Source: an uncultured Alistipes sp.
GTDB lineage: Bacteria > Bacteroidota > Bacteroidia > Bacteroidales > UBA932
Assembly (NCBI GenBank): GCA_945787505.1
Contig: CALZHC010000002.1
Location: forward strand, 1-64,000
DNA length: 64,000 bases
Direction of reading: 5' to 3'
The notes under the pieces were generated by a model. It searched no databases and was not told the origin of the DNA. It was given only the letters and a program-made list of their open reading frames with translations. Each line of letters starts with the position of its first letter. Position 1 is the first letter of the stretch. Below, in pieces: positions 24,555 through 34,066 of this stretch. The position numbers and the translations under genes were made by a program.

Positions 24555-26204
24555 ATGGTACAAGAAATTAAAAAATCTCTTAGAGACAGTGCGGCAATGC
24601 GTTGGACAGCTTTGCTGCTTCTCTCGCTGGCGATGTTCTGTTCATATATCTTCATGGACATCCTTTCGCCTATCAAAGACCTGATGCAGTCTGAAAGAGG
24701 TTGGGATTCAACAGCTTTCGGTACAATGCAGGGTGCTGAAACATTTTTGAATGTTTTCGTCTTCTTCCTCATCTTTGCAGGTATTATCCTTGACAAGATG
24801 GGTGTACGTTTCACAGCCCTTCTTTCAGGTGCTGTTATGCTCGTAGGTGGTATTATCAAGTATTTCGCTGTTTCAGATGCTTTCATCGGCAGCTCTCTCG
24901 AAGTATGGTTTACTGAAAACCTCAATTACATTCCCGGTTTTGATGAACTTGGCGTCTCTCCTTTCTATAGAGGAATGCCTGCGTCGGCCAAGGTTGCTGC
25001 TATCGGATTCATGATTTTCGGTTGCGGTGTCGAAATGGCAGGTGTAACAGTTTCAAGGGGTATTGTAAAATGGTTCAAGGGTCGTGAAACTGCACTTGCA
25101 ATGGGTTCAGAAATGGCTCTTGCACGTCTTGGCGTTGCCACATGTATGATTTTCTCGCCTTTCTTCGCAAGACTCGGAGGCGTTGTATCTGTAAGCCGTT
25201 CTGTCGCTTTCGGTATAGTTCTTCTTTGTATTGCCTTGATAATGTTCATTGTTTACTTCTTCATGGACAAGAAGCTCGATGCTCAGACAGGTGAAGCCGA
25301 AGAAAAAGATGACCCCTTAAAGATTTCTGATATTGGAAAGATTCTCTCAAGCGGAGGATTCTGGCTTGTTGCACTTCTTTGCGTGCTCTATTATTCAGCA
25401 ATCTTCCCTTTCCAGAAATATGCTGTAAATATGCTCGACTGTAACCTTACTTTGGTAAAGGGTGAAGGTTTCTGGGCAGGAAACAGTGTTACTATTATTC
25501 AGTATCTCGTGATGCTTCTCGTTGCGGTCGGCTCATTTGTAAGCAACTTCTCAAAGAAAAAACCTGTCAAGATCGGCCTTATGGCTATGGCTATAGTTGC
25601 CCTTGTAGTTTACTGCTGGATGGGTTATAAGAGAGGAACTGCTGAAACTATTTTTGCAGTATTTCCCCTTTTGGCTGTTGCCATTACTCCTATCCTTGGT
25701 AACTATGTGGACCATAAGGGTAAAGCCGCTTCAATGCTGATGCTTGGCTCTATCCTCCTTATAGTTTGTCACCTCACTTTTGCGTTCGGTCTTCCCCTTC
25801 TCAAGGGTAATGCAGTAGGTGGAGTTATCCTTGCTTATGTGACAATTCTCGTTCTGGGTGCTTCATTCTCACTCGTTCCTGCTGCCTTGTGGCCTTCTGT
25901 TCCCAAGCTTGTGGACGAAAAGATTATTGGATCTGCCTATTCACTGATTTTCTGGATTCAGAATATCGGTTTGTGGCTCTTCCCTATGCTTATTGGCAAG
26001 GTTCTCGACAGTACCAACAAAGAGCTTGTAAGTGCTGTGAAAGCTGGAACTATCGATGCACATCAGGCAGCTATCTCCTATGATTATACCTGGCCATTGG
26101 TAATGCTCGCTTGCCTTGGTGTGGCAGCCATGATAATCGGTGTTATCCTCAAGGGTGTAGACAAGAAGAAACATCTCGGACTGGAAGAACCCAACATCAA
26201 ATAG
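24555..26204 (+). CDS. major facilitator superfamily transporter
   Basis: 549 residues from the ATG at 24555 (MVQEIKK); a TTG two codons earlier is also open. About 12 hydrophobic segments are visible, with a cytoplasmic loop around 230-260 that is charged (GEAEEKDDPLK). The 24-residue-scale periodic pattern and FAGIILDKMGVRFTALLSGA, resembling the MFS loop 2-3 signature, support the family. No substrate can be read off. It ends the dnaA transcript and is followed by a strong terminator. Confidence 0.85.
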   Translation: MVQEIKKSLRDSAAMRWTALLLLSLAMFCSYIFMDILSPIKDLMQSERGWDSTAFGTMQGAETFLNVFVFFLIFAGIILDKMGVRFTALLSGAVMLVGGIIKYFAVSDAFIGSSLEVWFTENLNYIPGFDELGVSPFYRGMPASAKVAAIGFMIFGCGVEMAGVTVSRGIVKWFKGRETALAMGSEMALARLGVATCMIFSPFFARLGGVVSVSRSVAFGIVLLCIALIMFIVYFFMDKKLDAQTGEAEEKDDPLKISDIGKILSSGGFWLVALLCVLYYSAIFPFQKYAVNMLDCNLTLVKGEGFWAGNSVTIIQYLVMLLVAVGSFVSNFSKKKPVKIGLMAMAIVALVVYCWMGYKRGTAETIFAVFPLLAVAITPILGNYVDHKGKAASMLMLGSILLIVCHLTFAFGLPLLKGNAVGGVILAYVTILVLGASFSLVPAALWPSVPKLVDEKIIGSAYSLIFWIQNIGLWLFPMLIGKVLDSTNKELVSAVKAGTIDAHQAAISYDYTWPLVMLACLGVAAMIIGVILKGVDKKKHLGLEEPNIK

Positions 26205-26225
26205 TTCTTGCAGTGTTATATAGTA

Positions 26226-26262
26226 AAAGAGGCTTTCCGGAAAAGGAAAGCCTCTTTTTGTT
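26226..26262 (+). terminator. Rho-independent terminator of the dnaA-transporter run
   Basis: 13-bp perfect stem AAAGAGGCTTTCC / GGAAAGCCTCTTT with a 6-nt loop, then a T run. It lies 22 bp after the transporter stop. The mirror-like arms also let it serve the convergent ferredoxin gene. Confidence 0.85.
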
Positions 26263-26281
26263 CTTTGTTATTTTCCCTAAA

Positions 26282-26452
26282 TTACTGAGCAGAGATAGCT
26301 CCGTTAGGACAAGCGTCAACACAAGTTCCGCAGTCAGCGCAAGTATCAGGGTCAATGCTATATACATCACCTGCTGAAATAGCTCCGAGGGGACATTCGT
26401 TAATGCAAGAACCGCATGCTACGCATGCATCAGGATCAATTCTGTGTGCCAT
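26282..26452 (-). CDS. 2[4Fe-4S] ferredoxin
   Basis: Small electron carrier of 56 residues from the ATG at 26452; the frame is open further upstream but the -7 box lies there. Two CxxCxxCxxxCP clusters: C10, C13, C16, C20 and C38, C41, C44, C48, the clostridial-type bacterial ferredoxin layout. It is monocistronic, so its partner enzyme (for example pyruvate:ferredoxin oxidoreductase) is elsewhere. Confidence 0.95.
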   Translation of the reverse strand: MAHRIDPDACVACGSCINECPLGAISAGDVYSIDPDTCADCGTCVDACPNGAISAQ

Positions 26453-26484
26453 AATAATTAATTCGTTAATTTTGTTAAACTTTG

Positions 26485-26492
26485 CAAAGATA
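26485..26492 (-). promoter_or_regulatory. candidate -7 box of the ferredoxin gene
   Basis: Minus strand reads TATCTTTG (TAnnTTTG), about 33 bp before the start codon. No clear -33 partner is seen. Confidence 0.45.
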
Positions 26493-26536
26493 TATAAAAA
26501 AGTCCCATTTCTCACATAATATATGGGAAATAATGG

Positions 26537-26544
26537 TATCTTTG
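26537..26544 (+). promoter_or_regulatory. candidate -7 box of the DUF1573 gene
   Basis: TATCTTTG matches TAnnTTTG, 22 bp before the ATG at 26567. A -33 TTTG is not evident. Confidence 0.45.
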
Positions 26545-26566
26545 TTCTCAGTAAAATTATATATTT

Positions 26567-27658
26567 ATGAATGTCAAAAAGATATTGTCAATTGTGGCTG
26601 CTCTATTTCTGACCCTTGTCTCTTACGGTCAGAATGATTTTGAGGGGAAAGTATCTTTTGATAAGGTAGTTCACGATTTCGGAGACCTGATGGTTACGGA
26701 TCCACCTCAGAAGACCATCTTCGTAATGAAGAACATCGGCTCTTCGCCGGTAGCGATTAATAATGTCATGTCCTCGTGCGGATGTACAGAACCCTCGTGG
26801 AGCAAGGCTCCTGTCCGTCCCGGTGAGACTGCTCAGATTGAGGTGACTTTCTTGAATGATCAGGGGGCATATCCCTTCAGCAAGACTCTTACCGTGTATG
26901 TTTCGGGTCTGTCCAAACCTGTTCTTCTTAAGATCAAGGGGGATGTCCATGCCAAGAAAATGCCTCTTTCCGAGCTGTTTCCTCATCATTTTGCCGGAAT
27001 CGGTTTCAAAGATGAAAAGATTGACATAGGGCAGCTGGAGCAGGGTACGTCCCGTCGTTGTGAATTGCAGTGTGCCAATATTTCCAAGAAAAAAGTCAAT
27101 TTGGAGGTCCTCTCTTCAGATGAGGGACTTAATGTCATATCAGCTCCATCTTTACTCTCTCCGGGAGAAAAGGGGACTTTTGTCTTTGAGGTCAATACAG
27201 CCCTTCTCGAGAGGCCGCTTTGGGGAAGGAATGATTTCGGTGTGAAGCTCTCCATTGACGGAAAGATTTATGAGAGCCCTATCAGGGTCACTACTGTTAT
27301 AAAGGAGAATTTTACCGGGCTGTCTGAGGATGAGAGAAGGAGTGCAGCATTACCTACTTTTTCGGTCTCTTCTGGTGAGTATTTCTCGGTAAAGGATGGT
27401 GATATCTTGGAGAAGGAATTCTCTTTCAAGAATATAGGCAAGAATAGTCTCTCCTTCTATAAGGCGGACTGCAGCGAACCTGAGAGAGTAAAAGTGGTGT
27501 TCCCCTCTTCTGTCGGAGCAGGCCGGAGCGGTACGGTTAAAGTAACTCTTGATACCAAGGACTCTCCCAAAGGTGAGAATATCGTGGTAATTACTTTGGT
27601 TACCAATGCCCCTTCCAGACCTCTGGTGAATTTGTTTATGGTATATACAATTGATTAA
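26567..27658 (+). CDS. secreted DUF1573 domain protein
   Basis: 363 residues with a signal peptide (about 1-21, LVSYGQND). The N-terminal part (25-130) is a DUF1573 immunoglobulin-like domain with the hallmark VVHDFGDL and SSCGCTEPSW, the paired Cys-Gly-Cys being typical. The C-terminal half (about 265-360) shows a weaker second copy (EYFSVKDGDILEKEFSFKNIG). Such proteins are very common in Bacteroidales and have no settled function. It lies 14 bp upstream of meaB. Confidence 0.85.
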   Translation: MNVKKILSIVAALFLTLVSYGQNDFEGKVSFDKVVHDFGDLMVTDPPQKTIFVMKNIGSSPVAINNVMSSCGCTEPSWSKAPVRPGETAQIEVTFLNDQGAYPFSKTLTVYVSGLSKPVLLKIKGDVHAKKMPLSELFPHHFAGIGFKDEKIDIGQLEQGTSRRCELQCANISKKKVNLEVLSSDEGLNVISAPSLLSPGEKGTFVFEVNTALLERPLWGRNDFGVKLSIDGKIYESPIRVTTVIKENFTGLSEDERRSAALPTFSVSSGEYFSVKDGDILEKEFSFKNIGKNSLSFYKADCSEPERVKVVFPSSVGAGRSGTVKVTLDTKDSPKGENIVVITLVTNAPSRPLVNLFMVYTID

Positions 27659-27672
27659 ATGACTGATATAGT

Positions 27673-28806
27673 ATGAGTAATAAGAATGAACGTCAAGGAG
27701 ATTTCTTTGATGAATACAAACCTGAAGAGACTGCGTTGGTCGTGAATGAAGGTGTGGAACAGCCTCCGGTAGTGAGTCCCTATCTTCAACAGATCCTCTC
27801 CCGTAGAAGAAGTGTCAAGAGTGACATGACGGTGGATGATTATATGGATGGTATTCTCAGGGGAGACAGGGTGGTTCTCAGTAAGGCTATTACATTGGTA
27901 GAGAGTTCTCTGCCTCACCACAGGGAGATGGCAAGGGAACTTATTGTCAGATGTCTTGCCCATTCTAAGCGAAGGAGATCAATGAGAATCGGCATTACCG
28001 GTGTACCTGGGGCTGGAAAAAGTACTTTTATCGAGTCTTTTGGCAATATGGTTACCGAATTCGGTCATCAGTTGGCAGTTTTAGCTATCGACCCTTCGAG
28101 TGAAAAGACAAAGGGAAGTATTTTAGGTGACAAGACCAGGATGGAGACTTTATGCAACAATCCCAAAGCTTTTATACGTCCCAGTCCCAGTGCAGGCTCG
28201 TTAGGCGGGGTGGCAAGAAAAACTCGTGAAACTATTATTCTGTGCGAGGCTGCCGGTTTTGATATTGTCTTCATAGAGACTGTCGGTGTGGGGCAGAGTG
28301 AGACAGCTGTCCACTCCATGAGTGACTTTTTCCTTCTTCTTCAGATCTCTGGTGCAGGAGATGATCTTCAGGGTATCAAGAGGGGTATTATGGAGATGTC
28401 AGATCTTATTCTGATAAACAAGGCTGATGGCTCCAATAAGGAGAAGGCAAATATGGCGCGTGCTGTGTATGCCAATGCTCTTCATCTGTTCCCTCCTACT
28501 GAATCCGGCTGGGTTCCTACTGCACTTGCCGCCTCTTCTATTGAGAAGAGTGGCCTTGATCAGGTCTGGGAAAAGATTCAGGAGTATTTCAAACTTGTCA
28601 TGGAAAACGGATATTACGACCATAGAAGGCTTGAACAGGATAGGTGGTGGATGTATGAGACCATAAATAACTCCATCAAGGATATGTTCTATGAGAACGA
28701 GACTATTGAAAAGCTGATACCTGAATATGAAGAGGCTGTTTTGGAGGGCAGGATTGATTCCTTCTCAGCTGCGGCAGAACTTTTAAATAAATATCTCGGC
28801 AAATGA
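27673..28806 (+). CDS. meaB: methylmalonyl-CoA mutase-associated GTPase MeaB
   Basis: G-protein chaperone that protects and loads adenosylcobalamin into methylmalonyl-CoA mutase. 377 residues: Walker A GVPGAGKST, DPSSEKTKGSILGDKTRM, the G3 region FIETVGVGQSE and G4 NKAD. The C-terminal dimerisation helices follow. The mutase genes are not in this window. Its stop overlaps the start of the metal exporter gene by 4 bp (ATGA), an arrangement without an obvious functional reason. Confidence 0.95.
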   Translation: MSNKNERQGDFFDEYKPEETALVVNEGVEQPPVVSPYLQQILSRRRSVKSDMTVDDYMDGILRGDRVVLSKAITLVESSLPHHREMARELIVRCLAHSKRRRSMRIGITGVPGAGKSTFIESFGNMVTEFGHQLAVLAIDPSSEKTKGSILGDKTRMETLCNNPKAFIRPSPSAGSLGGVARKTRETIILCEAAGFDIVFIETVGVGQSETAVHSMSDFFLLLQISGAGDDLQGIKRGIMEMSDLILINKADGSNKEKANMARAVYANALHLFPPTESGWVPTALAASSIEKSGLDQVWEKIQEYFKLVMENGYYDHRRLEQDRWWMYETINNSIKDMFYENETIEKLIPEYEEAVLEGRIDSFSAAAELLNKYLGK

Positions 28807-29954
28807 GTATGGAACTGCTGTGGGATGTTCTAAAGAACTCCCTTTTTATCACCGGTCTTGTGGTGATAATGATGATAATGATTGAGTATGTGAATGTTGC
28901 CTCTGCCGGAAAGTGGCTGGAGAGGTTGCGTACATCTGGGTTCAGACAAGTGGTACTTGGGGCGTTATTGGGTCTTATCCCGGGATGTGTAGGTGGCTTT
29001 GCCGCTGTCTCTCTCTATACGCATGGGGTGATTACCTTTGGAGCTCTGGTGGCTGCTATGATCTCATCTTCAGGTGATGAGGCTTTTGTCATGTTGGCCA
29101 TGATTCCCAAAGATGCGCTTTTGCTCTTTGGGGTCTTGTTTATCATTGCTCTGATTTTCGGCTACATTACCAATCTTGTCTATAAACGAGGCCCGAATCT
29201 CTCTGATTGTGACAACCATTTTGATATTCACCACGGCCATGAAGCGAAGATCCCATCCATATTCAAGCTCTCATCCTACAGGAACATGCTTCATCCCTCA
29301 GTAAAAAGAGTCTCCGTTTTGGCAGGTATAGCTTTTTTCGTTGCAGCTGTATTTAGCGGCATACTTGAGCATGAACACGTTCACGGTGATGAGCATAAGC
29401 ACGCAGATGGACATACTTGCGAATGCGTCGTTCACGAGCATGTTGAGCAGGTAGCAGAACACCACCATGGCATCGAGCTCTCATTATTGGATGAGAGGTG
29501 GATGAATATTCTTTTTGCTCTATTGAGTATCTTCGTGTTTATGCTGGTCGCTGCTTCGGAAGATCATTTTGTGAATGACCATATATGGAACCACGTTGTC
29601 AAGAAACATTGCCTGAAGATTTTCCTATGGACAGCAGGAGCGTTGCTGGTGATAGGTGTGGCCTTGAATTACATGGATCTTGATCACTGGATTTCAGGAA
29701 ACAGTTATCTTGTTCTGGTGGCTGCAGCCCTTATTGGTATGATCCCTGAGTCAGGACCCAATATGATCTTCATCACACTCTTCTCGACGGGACTTGCTCC
29801 GTTTTCGGTTTTGCTCACCAGTTCCATTTCGCAGGATGGCCACACATCATTGCCTCTGCTCTCTTCCAATAAAAGAGGTTTTTTGGCTGCTAAGATAATT
29901 AATGCTGTTATTGCCCTTGCGGTAGGATCTCTGTTCTATCTTTTAGGATTTTGA
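28803..29954 (+). CDS. putative ten-TM metal exporter (ArsP_2-like) with His-rich loop
   Basis: 383-residue integral membrane protein with about ten hydrophobic helices arranged as two halves that each carry a GMIPESGPN or GLIPGCVGG type motif. This matches the putative manganese/arsenic exporter family PF11449. Between the halves, residues 190-222 hold 11 His in 33 residues plus C206 and C208, a likely metal-binding loop. Another HHGHE cluster sits near 143-147. Substrate metal unknown. Its 3' end overlaps the convergent mnmD gene by 47 bp. Confidence 0.75.
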   Translation: MSMELLWDVLKNSLFITGLVVIMMIMIEYVNVASAGKWLERLRTSGFRQVVLGALLGLIPGCVGGFAAVSLYTHGVITFGALVAAMISSSGDEAFVMLAMIPKDALLLFGVLFIIALIFGYITNLVYKRGPNLSDCDNHFDIHHGHEAKIPSIFKLSSYRNMLHPSVKRVSVLAGIAFFVAAVFSGILEHEHVHGDEHKHADGHTCECVVHEHVEQVAEHHHGIELSLLDERWMNILFALLSIFVFMLVAASEDHFVNDHIWNHVVKKHCLKIFLWTAGALLVIGVALNYMDLDHWISGNSYLVLVAAALIGMIPESGPNMIFITLFSTGLAPFSVLLTSSISQDGHTSLPLLSSNKRGFLAAKIINAVIALAVGSLFYLLGF

Positions 29955-30642
29955 TAGCTGTCAATGAGTGCCGTTTTTTTCCGGCTCCAGGGATTCTTTT
30001 GACAAGGAATCCGGCAGCTCTCATTGCCTGCTTTACACTTCCTTTAGAAGAATATGTTATAATCATTCCGTACTCTTTCATTCCACTGTAAAGGGTGCGG
30101 AATATTTTTTCGCTCCAGCTCTGAGGCTGTGATTCCGGGGAGAATGCATCGAAGTATACCAAATCAAAGTTTTGTCGTTCAGGTATATATTCTTCGAAAT
30201 CACATTTTATTTTGCAGATTGAGAATTTTGGTGTGATTTCTGTAAACTCTCTTTTGCTGACAGTTGACCATTTGGATGTGTGGATTTTGTCATAGAGAGA
30301 GGCTGCGAGATGGTCTCCTTTGCTATAATCTATCGCTTTGTATTCTTCCGGAGTCAGAGGATAGAGTTCCAGTGTGGTGTAACGTATATCTGTTCCCTCC
30401 ATCCATGGCTCTTTGCATGTTGCAAGCGCTGTCAGAAGAGCGTTTAGGCCTGTTCCGAATCCATATTCGAGGATGGAGATGCTCCCCGCTCTCTTCGAAA
30501 CCATGGTTTTTAATCCTGAGTCGATGAAGAGGTATTCGGATTCCATTACTGCTCCTGCCGTGGAGTGGTAGCATTGTCCGAAGTCATCGGACCATATCGT
30601 TGGCGAACCATCTTCGCTTATTACAATGTGTCTGGAGGTCAT
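29908..30642 (-). CDS. mnmD: tRNA (mnm5s2U34)-methyltransferase MnmD
   Basis: SAM-dependent methyltransferase of the DUF752 family that completes mnm5s2U at the tRNA wobble position. 244 residues, with SILEYGFGTGLNALLT as SAM motif I, LVYFDAFSPESQPQSW as the acceptor-side motif and RIPGAGKKRHSLTAI near the end. It lacks the MnmC oxidoreductase domain, so it is the stand-alone form. Functionally it links with mnmE in this window. Its 3' end is convergent and overlapping with the exporter gene. Confidence 0.88.
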   Translation of the reverse strand: MTSRHIVISEDGSPTIWSDDFGQCYHSTAGAVMESEYLFIDSGLKTMVSKRAGSISILEYGFGTGLNALLTALATCKEPWMEGTDIRYTTLELYPLTPEEYKAIDYSKGDHLAASLYDKIHTSKWSTVSKREFTEITPKFSICKIKCDFEEYIPERQNFDLVYFDAFSPESQPQSWSEKIFRTLYSGMKEYGMIITYSSKGSVKQAMRAAGFLVKRIPGAGKKRHSLTAIKILKDRTEILPQGQ

Positions 30643-30667
30643 ATAGGTGTGTATATATTTGATAGTG

Positions 30668-30698
30668 TTGCAAAAGTAATCTAAAATTTCTATATTTG
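30668..30698 (+). promoter_or_regulatory. promoter of the secA operon
   Basis: TTG at 30668-30670, 20 bp, TATATTTG at 30691-30698, with the secA ATG 39 bp downstream. Good match to the Bacteroidota pattern, with one base short at -33. Confidence 0.55.
30671..30678 (-). promoter_or_regulatory. candidate -7 box of mnmD
   Basis: Minus strand reads TACTTTTG (TAnnTTTG), 29 bp before the mnmD start and touching the -33 box of the divergent secA promoter. No -33 partner is clear. Confidence 0.4.
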
Positions 30699-30736
30699 TA
30701 GGTTGTTCTATTTATGTAAAATTTGAATTTTTATAT

Positions 30737-33700
30737 ATGGCATCATTTGGTGATTTATTAAAGAAGATGTTCGGTTCTAAAGCTGAACGGGATATGAAGC
30801 AGATCAAGCCTGTACTTGACAAAGTGCTTGCTGCTTACAGCAGGATAGACTCTCTTTCGAACGATGAATTGAGAGCTGAGGCTGAAAGACTGAAATCTGT
30901 TATTAGAGAGAGAATTGCGGAGGATGAGACACGTAAGAGGTCTCTTAGACATCAGCTCGAGGATGTTACTATTCCCATTGATAAGAAAGAGGCTTTGGCC
31001 ACTGAAGTCGATAAACTGACCAAGATAATTGACGAGAAGATAGAAGGTGTTCTGAATGAAATACTTCCTGAGGCTTTCGCAATCATGAAATCTACGGCCA
31101 GAAGGTTCAAGGAAAATGAGGTGGTAGAGGTAACAGCTTCCGAAATGGACCGTGAATTTTCTACCAAGCATGATTATGTTGTAATCAAGGGTGATAAGGC
31201 TTATTGGAACCATACCTGGACAGCTGGCGGAAACCCTGTGACTTGGGATATGGTCCACTATGATGTTCAGCTTATAGGCGGTATTGTCCTACATCAAGGT
31301 AAGATTGCTGAAATGGCTACCGGTGAAGGAAAAACCTTGGTTGCTACACTCCCTGTCTTTTTGAATGCCCTTGCCGGCAAGGGTGTTCATGTAGTGACTG
31401 TCAATGACTACCTCTCCAAACGTGACTCTGAGTGGATGGGTCCCCTGTATGAATTCCACGGACTCAGGGTTGACTGTATTGATAAGCATGAGCCCAACTC
31501 TGAACCCAGAAAGAATGCTTATAGGGCAGATATTACTTTCGGTACCAACAACGAGTTCGGTTTCGACTATCTTCGTGACAATATGGCCATTGATACCAAT
31601 GACCTCGTCCAAAAAAAACACCATTACGCTATCGTCGATGAGGTAGACTCAGTCTTGATCGATGATGCCAGAACGCCTTTGATTATTTCAGGTCCTGTTC
31701 CTCGTGGTGATGACCAGCAGTTTGCCGAATACAAGCCATTCGTAGAACGTATCTATAATACCCAGAGGACTCTTGTTACCAAGCTCCTGACTGAAGCGAA
31801 GAAGCTTATCGCTGACGGAAATACCGAGGAGGGTGGTAAACTTCTTCTCAGAGCGCATAAGGGACTTCCAAAATACAACCCCCTTATCAAGTATCTCTCG
31901 GAACCCGGAATGAGGCAGCTTCTCAACAAGACTGAGAACTTCTACATGCAGGATAACAACAGAAACATGCATCTGATTACCGATGACCTTTACTTTGTCA
32001 TTGACGAGCAGGGTAGGAGCGTAGAGATGACCGATAAGGGAAATGATATGATTGCCTCAAGTGTTTCAGATGACAAGTTTTTTGTCCTTCCAGATATCGG
32101 TTCCGAAATATCAGAACTCGAAAAGAGTGGTCTTTCTGAGCAGGAAAAGGCATTGAAGAAAGATGAATTACTCTCTGACTATGCCCTCAAATCAGAACGT
32201 GTCCATACAGTAAACCAGTTGCTAAAGGCATATTCGATGTTCGAAAAGGATGTTGAGTATGTGGTGATGGATAATAAAATCAAGATCGTAGACGAACAGA
32301 CTGGACGTATTCTCGAGGGAAGAAGATATTCAGACGGACTCCATCAGGCCATCGAAGCTAAAGAGAATGTCAAGGTAGAGGCTGCAACACAGACTTTTGC
32401 AACAATTACCCTGCAGAACTATTTCAGAATGTACCACAAGCTTGCAGGTATGACCGGTACAGCTGAAACGGAGGCTGGTGAATTCTGGTCTATCTACAAA
32501 TTGGATGTGGTGGTAATACCGACGAACCGTCCTATTCTCAGAAAAGACGAAAACGATATAGTCTATAAGACTAAAAAGGAAAAATACAATGCTGTGATCG
32601 AACAGATTGTAGAACTTACAAAACAGGGAAGACCTGTGCTGGTGGGTACCACCTCAGTGGAAATATCAGAGCTGCTCAGCAGGATGCTCAAACTGCGCGG
32701 TATCAAGCACAATGTCCTCAATGCGAAGCAGCATGCACGTGAAGCAGAGGTAGTTCTCCACGCCGGTGAACCGGGAACCGTGACCATTGCCACCAATATG
32801 GCAGGTCGTGGTACCGACATTAAGCTTGGCCCCGGTGTGAAAGAGGCCGGCGGTCTCGCTATTATAGGTACCGAACGCCACGATTCCCGTCGTGTGGACA
32901 GACAGCTCCGAGGTCGTGCAGGACGTCAGGGGGACCCCGGCTCATCTACTTTTTACGTATCTCTCGAGGATGACCTTATGCGTCTGTTCGGTCAGGACAG
33001 AATGGCAAAACTCGTCGACAGGATGGGAGTACAGGAGGGTGAAGCACTTCAGCACAGTATGCTTTCCAATGCTATAGAGAGGGCGCAGCGCAAGGTAGAA
33101 GAGAATAACTTCGGTATCAGAAAACGTCTGCTCGAATACGATGACGTAATGAATTCACAAAGGGAGGTTATCTATAATAAACGCCGCAATGCCCTTTACG
33201 GAGAACGTATCGATGTAGATATCATGAATATGATTGGTGATTGTGCAGAGACTTTAGCGGAACTCTCAGAATCACTTGATTACGAAGATTTCAAGCTCGA
33301 AGTGATGAAGTCCCTGTCGATTGACCCTGAAATAGGCGAGAAGCAGTATAACGATCTCTCTAAGAGTGACCTTGCTAATGTGCTTATCGATAAGCTAAAG
33401 AGTGAATATTGCCGTCGTAACGATGCGATGGTAGCTCTGGCATGGCCGGTGCTTAAGAACTTCTATGAACAGCGTAAAGCACTTTTCGAAAAGCATGGCA
33501 AGTCTGTCGAATTTATTAGCATTCCCATATCTGACGGAACTAAGATTCTCAATGTCAGACTGAATATCAATAAAGCTTATGAATCTGAAGGCAAGGAACT
33601 CATAAAGGCTGTAAGCAAGGCTATTACCCTTATTCATATAGATGAGGCGTGGAAAGAGCACCTCAGGGATATGGATGACCTGAAACAGTCTGTTCAGAAT

Positions 33701-34039
33701 GCAACTTACGAACAGAAGGATCCTCTGCTCGTCTATAAGTTCGAAAGTTTCAACCTCTTCAAGGGTGTTATTGAAAAGATCAGCAAAGAGGTAATCTCGT
33801 TCCTTCTCAGGGCACATATTCCTTTGCGTCAGAACTCTCCTGAAGAGATTACACACAGTGCCCCTGCCAGACGCACCGATATGTCAAGGATGAATACCTC
33901 CCGAAGTGATTTGATGACCAACTCTTCAGAACAGAAGAGCAATACCCCCATCAAGGTTGAGAAGAAGGTTGGAAGGAATGATCCTTGCCCTTGTGGCTCG
34001 GGTAAGAAATACAAGAACTGCCACGGAAAAGAAGCATAA
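30737..34039 (+). CDS. secA: preprotein translocase ATPase SecA
   Basis: Motor that drives proteins through SecYEG. 1100 residues, longer than E. coli (901), as usual in Bacteroidota because of inserts in the N-terminal region and preprotein domain. Visible: Walker [28 protein letters not shown], the helicase segments [10 protein letters not shown] and [14 protein letters not shown]. The C-terminal zinc motif is [18 protein letters not shown]. First gene of secA-lpdA-bactofilin-ftsY-pheT. Confidence 0.98.
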   Translation: MASFGDLLKKMFGSKAERDMKQIKPVLDKVLAAYSRIDSLSNDELRAEAERLKSVIRERIAEDETRKRSLRHQLEDVTIPIDKKEALATEVDKLTKIIDEKIEGVLNEILPEAFAIMKSTARRFKENEVVEVTASEMDREFSTKHDYVVIKGDKAYWNHTWTAGGNPVTWDMVHYDVQLIGGIVLHQGKIAEMATGEGKTLVATLPVFLNALAGKGVHVVTVNDYLSKRDSEWMGPLYEFHGLRVDCIDKHEPNSEPRKNAYRADITFGTNNEFGFDYLRDNMAIDTNDLVQKKHHYAIVDEVDSVLIDDARTPLIISGPVPRGDDQQFAEYKPFVERIYNTQRTLVTKLLTEAKKLIADGNTEEGGKLLLRAHKGLPKYNPLIKYLSEPGMRQLLNKTENFYMQDNNRNMHLITDDLYFVIDEQGRSVEMTDKGNDMIASSVSDDKFFVLPDIGSEISELEKSGLSEQEKALKKDELLSDYALKSERVHTVNQLLKAYSMFEKDVEYVVMDNKIKIVDEQTGRILEGRRYSDGLHQAIEAKENVKVEAATQTFATITLQNYFRMYHKLAGMTGTAETEAGEFWSIYKLDVVVIPTNRPILRKDENDIVYKTKKEKYNAVIEQIVELTKQGRPVLVGTTSVEISELLSRMLKLRGIKHNVLNAKQHAREAEVVLHAGEPGTVTIATNMAGRGTDIKLGPGVKEAGGLAIIGTERHDSRRVDRQLRGRAGRQGDPGSSTFYVSLEDDLMRLFGQDRMAKLVDRMGVQEGEALQHSMLSNAIERAQRKVEENNFGIRKRLLEYDDVMNSQREVIYNKRRNALYGERIDVDIMNMIGDCAETLAELSESLDYEDFKLEVMKSLSIDPEIGEKQYNDLSKSDLANVLIDKLKSEYCRRNDAMVALAWPVLKNFYEQRKALFEKHGKSVEFISIPISDGTKILNVRLNINKAYESEGKELIKAVSKAITLIHIDEAWKEHLRDMDDLKQSVQNATYEQKDPLLVYKFESFNLFKGVIEKISKEVISFLLRAHIPLRQNSPEEITHSAPARRTDMSRMNTSRSDLMTNSSEQKSNTPIKVEKKVGRNDPCPCGSGKKYKNCHGKEA

Positions 34040-34066
34040 TTACTGAAATTGAAAAATATATATAAT

